The notes below the pieces were generated by a model. That model had not been told where the DNA came from. It searched no databases and worked only from the letters and a program-made list of their open reading frames with translations. From positions 1 through 6,722 of the forward strand of contig CAZSDV010000081.1 in the NCBI GenBank assembly GCA_964605715.1: a stretch of DNA of 6,722 nt, given 5' to 3'. Positions 6,381 through 6,722 of the stretch are shown here, one piece after another (position 1 is the first letter of the stretch; each line of letters opens with the position of its first letter). This DNA is from JAPUME01 sp964605715 (GTDB lineage Bacteria > Acidobacteriota > Terriglobia > UBA7540 > JAPUME01). Both the position numbers and the translations under genes were made by a program.

Positions 6381-6381
6381 G
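6360..6381. promoter_or_regulatory. Inverted repeat overlapping the promoter (possible operator)
   Basis: CTTGCT (6360-6365) and AGCAAG (6376-6381) are perfect inverted copies separated by 10 bases. The right arm covers most of the -35 box and the left arm lies in the -35/-10 spacer, just beside the -10 box, of the candidate promoter above, so a bound dimeric repressor would block it. No regulator gene is visible in the window. It could be chance. Confidence 0.25.
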
Positions 6382-6445
6382 AGCATGGGCCAACCAAATA
6401 CTTTAAGTTCCTCTACGACCAAGCGGGTTAGATATTTCCGTAATA

Positions 6446-6465
6446 ACTCAATAAAAAGATTGAGT
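6446..6465. repeat. Perfect 7-bp inverted repeat in the divergent spacer
   Basis: ACTCAAT (6446-6452) and ATTGAGT (6459-6465) flank a six-base AAAAAG loop. It lies between the divergent Sel1 and cyclophilin-like genes. No T-run follows on either strand, so a protein-binding site is a better guess than a terminator. Function is unknown. Confidence 0.35.
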
Positions 6466-6528
6466 ATACCTTTAGGGGTGCCCAGGTTTCATTAAGAAAA
6501 AATAGTTGATCAAAGGATTTCGAATTCT

Positions 6529-6546
6529 AAAAAGGAGCCTTTTTTG
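6529..6546 (+). other. A/T-rich hairpin containing an AAAGGAG ribosome-binding-like site
   Basis: AAAAAG and CTTTTT can pair around a GAGC loop, followed by T. The same bases include AAAGGAG (6531-6537), six bases before an in-frame TTG at 6544. It may be a terminator-like hairpin or a ribosome-binding site for a TTG-started form of the next gene; the sequence alone does not decide. Confidence 0.25.
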
Positions 6547-6570
6547 TGTAGAATCAGGTACTATTCTGGC

Positions 6571-6722
6571 GTGATTAAAAAACGAAAAGCCATGATGACT
6601 ATCGGCCCAGTAAAACTGGTGGCTGAATTGCTTAATACGCCCACTGCGGATGCCATCTATAGAAATCTTCCGTTTACTTCCTCTGTATCCACCTGGGGAG
6701 AGGAGGTCTATTTCTCTACACC
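6571..6722 (+). CDS. Cyclophilin-like fold protein (TM1367/DUF369 type), 3' end outside the window
   Basis: Only the N-terminal 50 codons are present; the frame runs off the right edge. The TIGPVKLVAEL strand, NTPTADAIYRNLPF helix and STWGEEVYFSTP motif are characteristic of the small cyclophilin-like family represented by Thermotoga TM1367 (about 120 aa). The family has a beta-barrel fold like cyclophilin but usually lacks the prolyl isomerase active site, and its function is not known. The start is uncertain. GTG 6571 gives an N-terminus (VIKKRKAMMTIGPV) that matches the usual spacing of family members; ATG 6592 or 6595 would shorten the first strand; TTG 6544 has the best ribosome-binding site (AAAGGAG) but adds an unusual tail. 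It is divergent from the Sel1 gene. Confidence 0.75.
   Translation, partial: MIKKRKAMMTIGPVKLVAELLNTPTADAIYRNLPFTSSVSTWGEEVYFST

Overview
The window is bacterial chromosomal DNA of moderate to low G+C with clear Shine-Dalgarno sites, single-gene or two-gene transcription units and long A/T-rich spacers. The protein families (AldB/ExaC-type aldehyde dehydrogenase with its DUF779 partner, ADHFE1-type hydroxyacid-oxoacid transhydrogenase, PhyH-type dioxygenase, Sel1-repeat protein, TM1367-like cyclophilin fold) suit an aerobic heterotrophic Gram-negative, perhaps an uncultivated environmental lineage. The sequence alone does not fix the phylum. I see no tRNA, rRNA, CRISPR array, insertion sequence or phage gene.

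Layout. Positions 1-615 are gene-poor: there may be the tail of an unrecognised gene at the left edge, then about 470 bases without a credible gene, ending in a leader with several small inverted repeats. Next is a plus-strand pair, the aldehyde dehydrogenase (616-2112) and a DUF779 protein (2149-2541). Convergent to it is a minus-strand nucleoside 2-deoxyribosyltransferase-like gene (2629-3120). Divergent from that, across a 237-bp spacer, is a plus-strand iron-type alcohol dehydrogenase of the hydroxyacid-oxoacid transhydrogenase class (3358-4638, GTG start). After a 258-bp convergent spacer comes a minus-strand two-gene unit, read from right to left: a membrane-anchored Sel1-repeat protein (5763-6287) and then a PhyH/2-oxoglutarate dioxygenase (4897-5739). 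The window ends in the 5' part of a plus-strand cyclophilin-like gene (about 6571 to beyond 6722).

How the genes may work together. The aldehyde dehydrogenase and DUF779 protein form a recognised pair and are the best-supported functional unit. The transhydrogenase interconverts a 2-hydroxy or 4-hydroxy acid and an oxo acid with 2-oxoglutarate as acceptor. The PhyH protein also uses 2-oxoglutarate. This makes a loose theme of hydroxyacid, aldehyde and 2-oxoglutarate chemistry, but the genes lie on alternating strands and are not one operon, so a shared pathway is only a hypothesis. I do not see a convincing undescribed multi-gene system. The most open questions are the DUF779 partner with extra cysteines, the deoxyribosyltransferase-like protein, and the Sel1-PhyH pair with a possible operator over its promoter.
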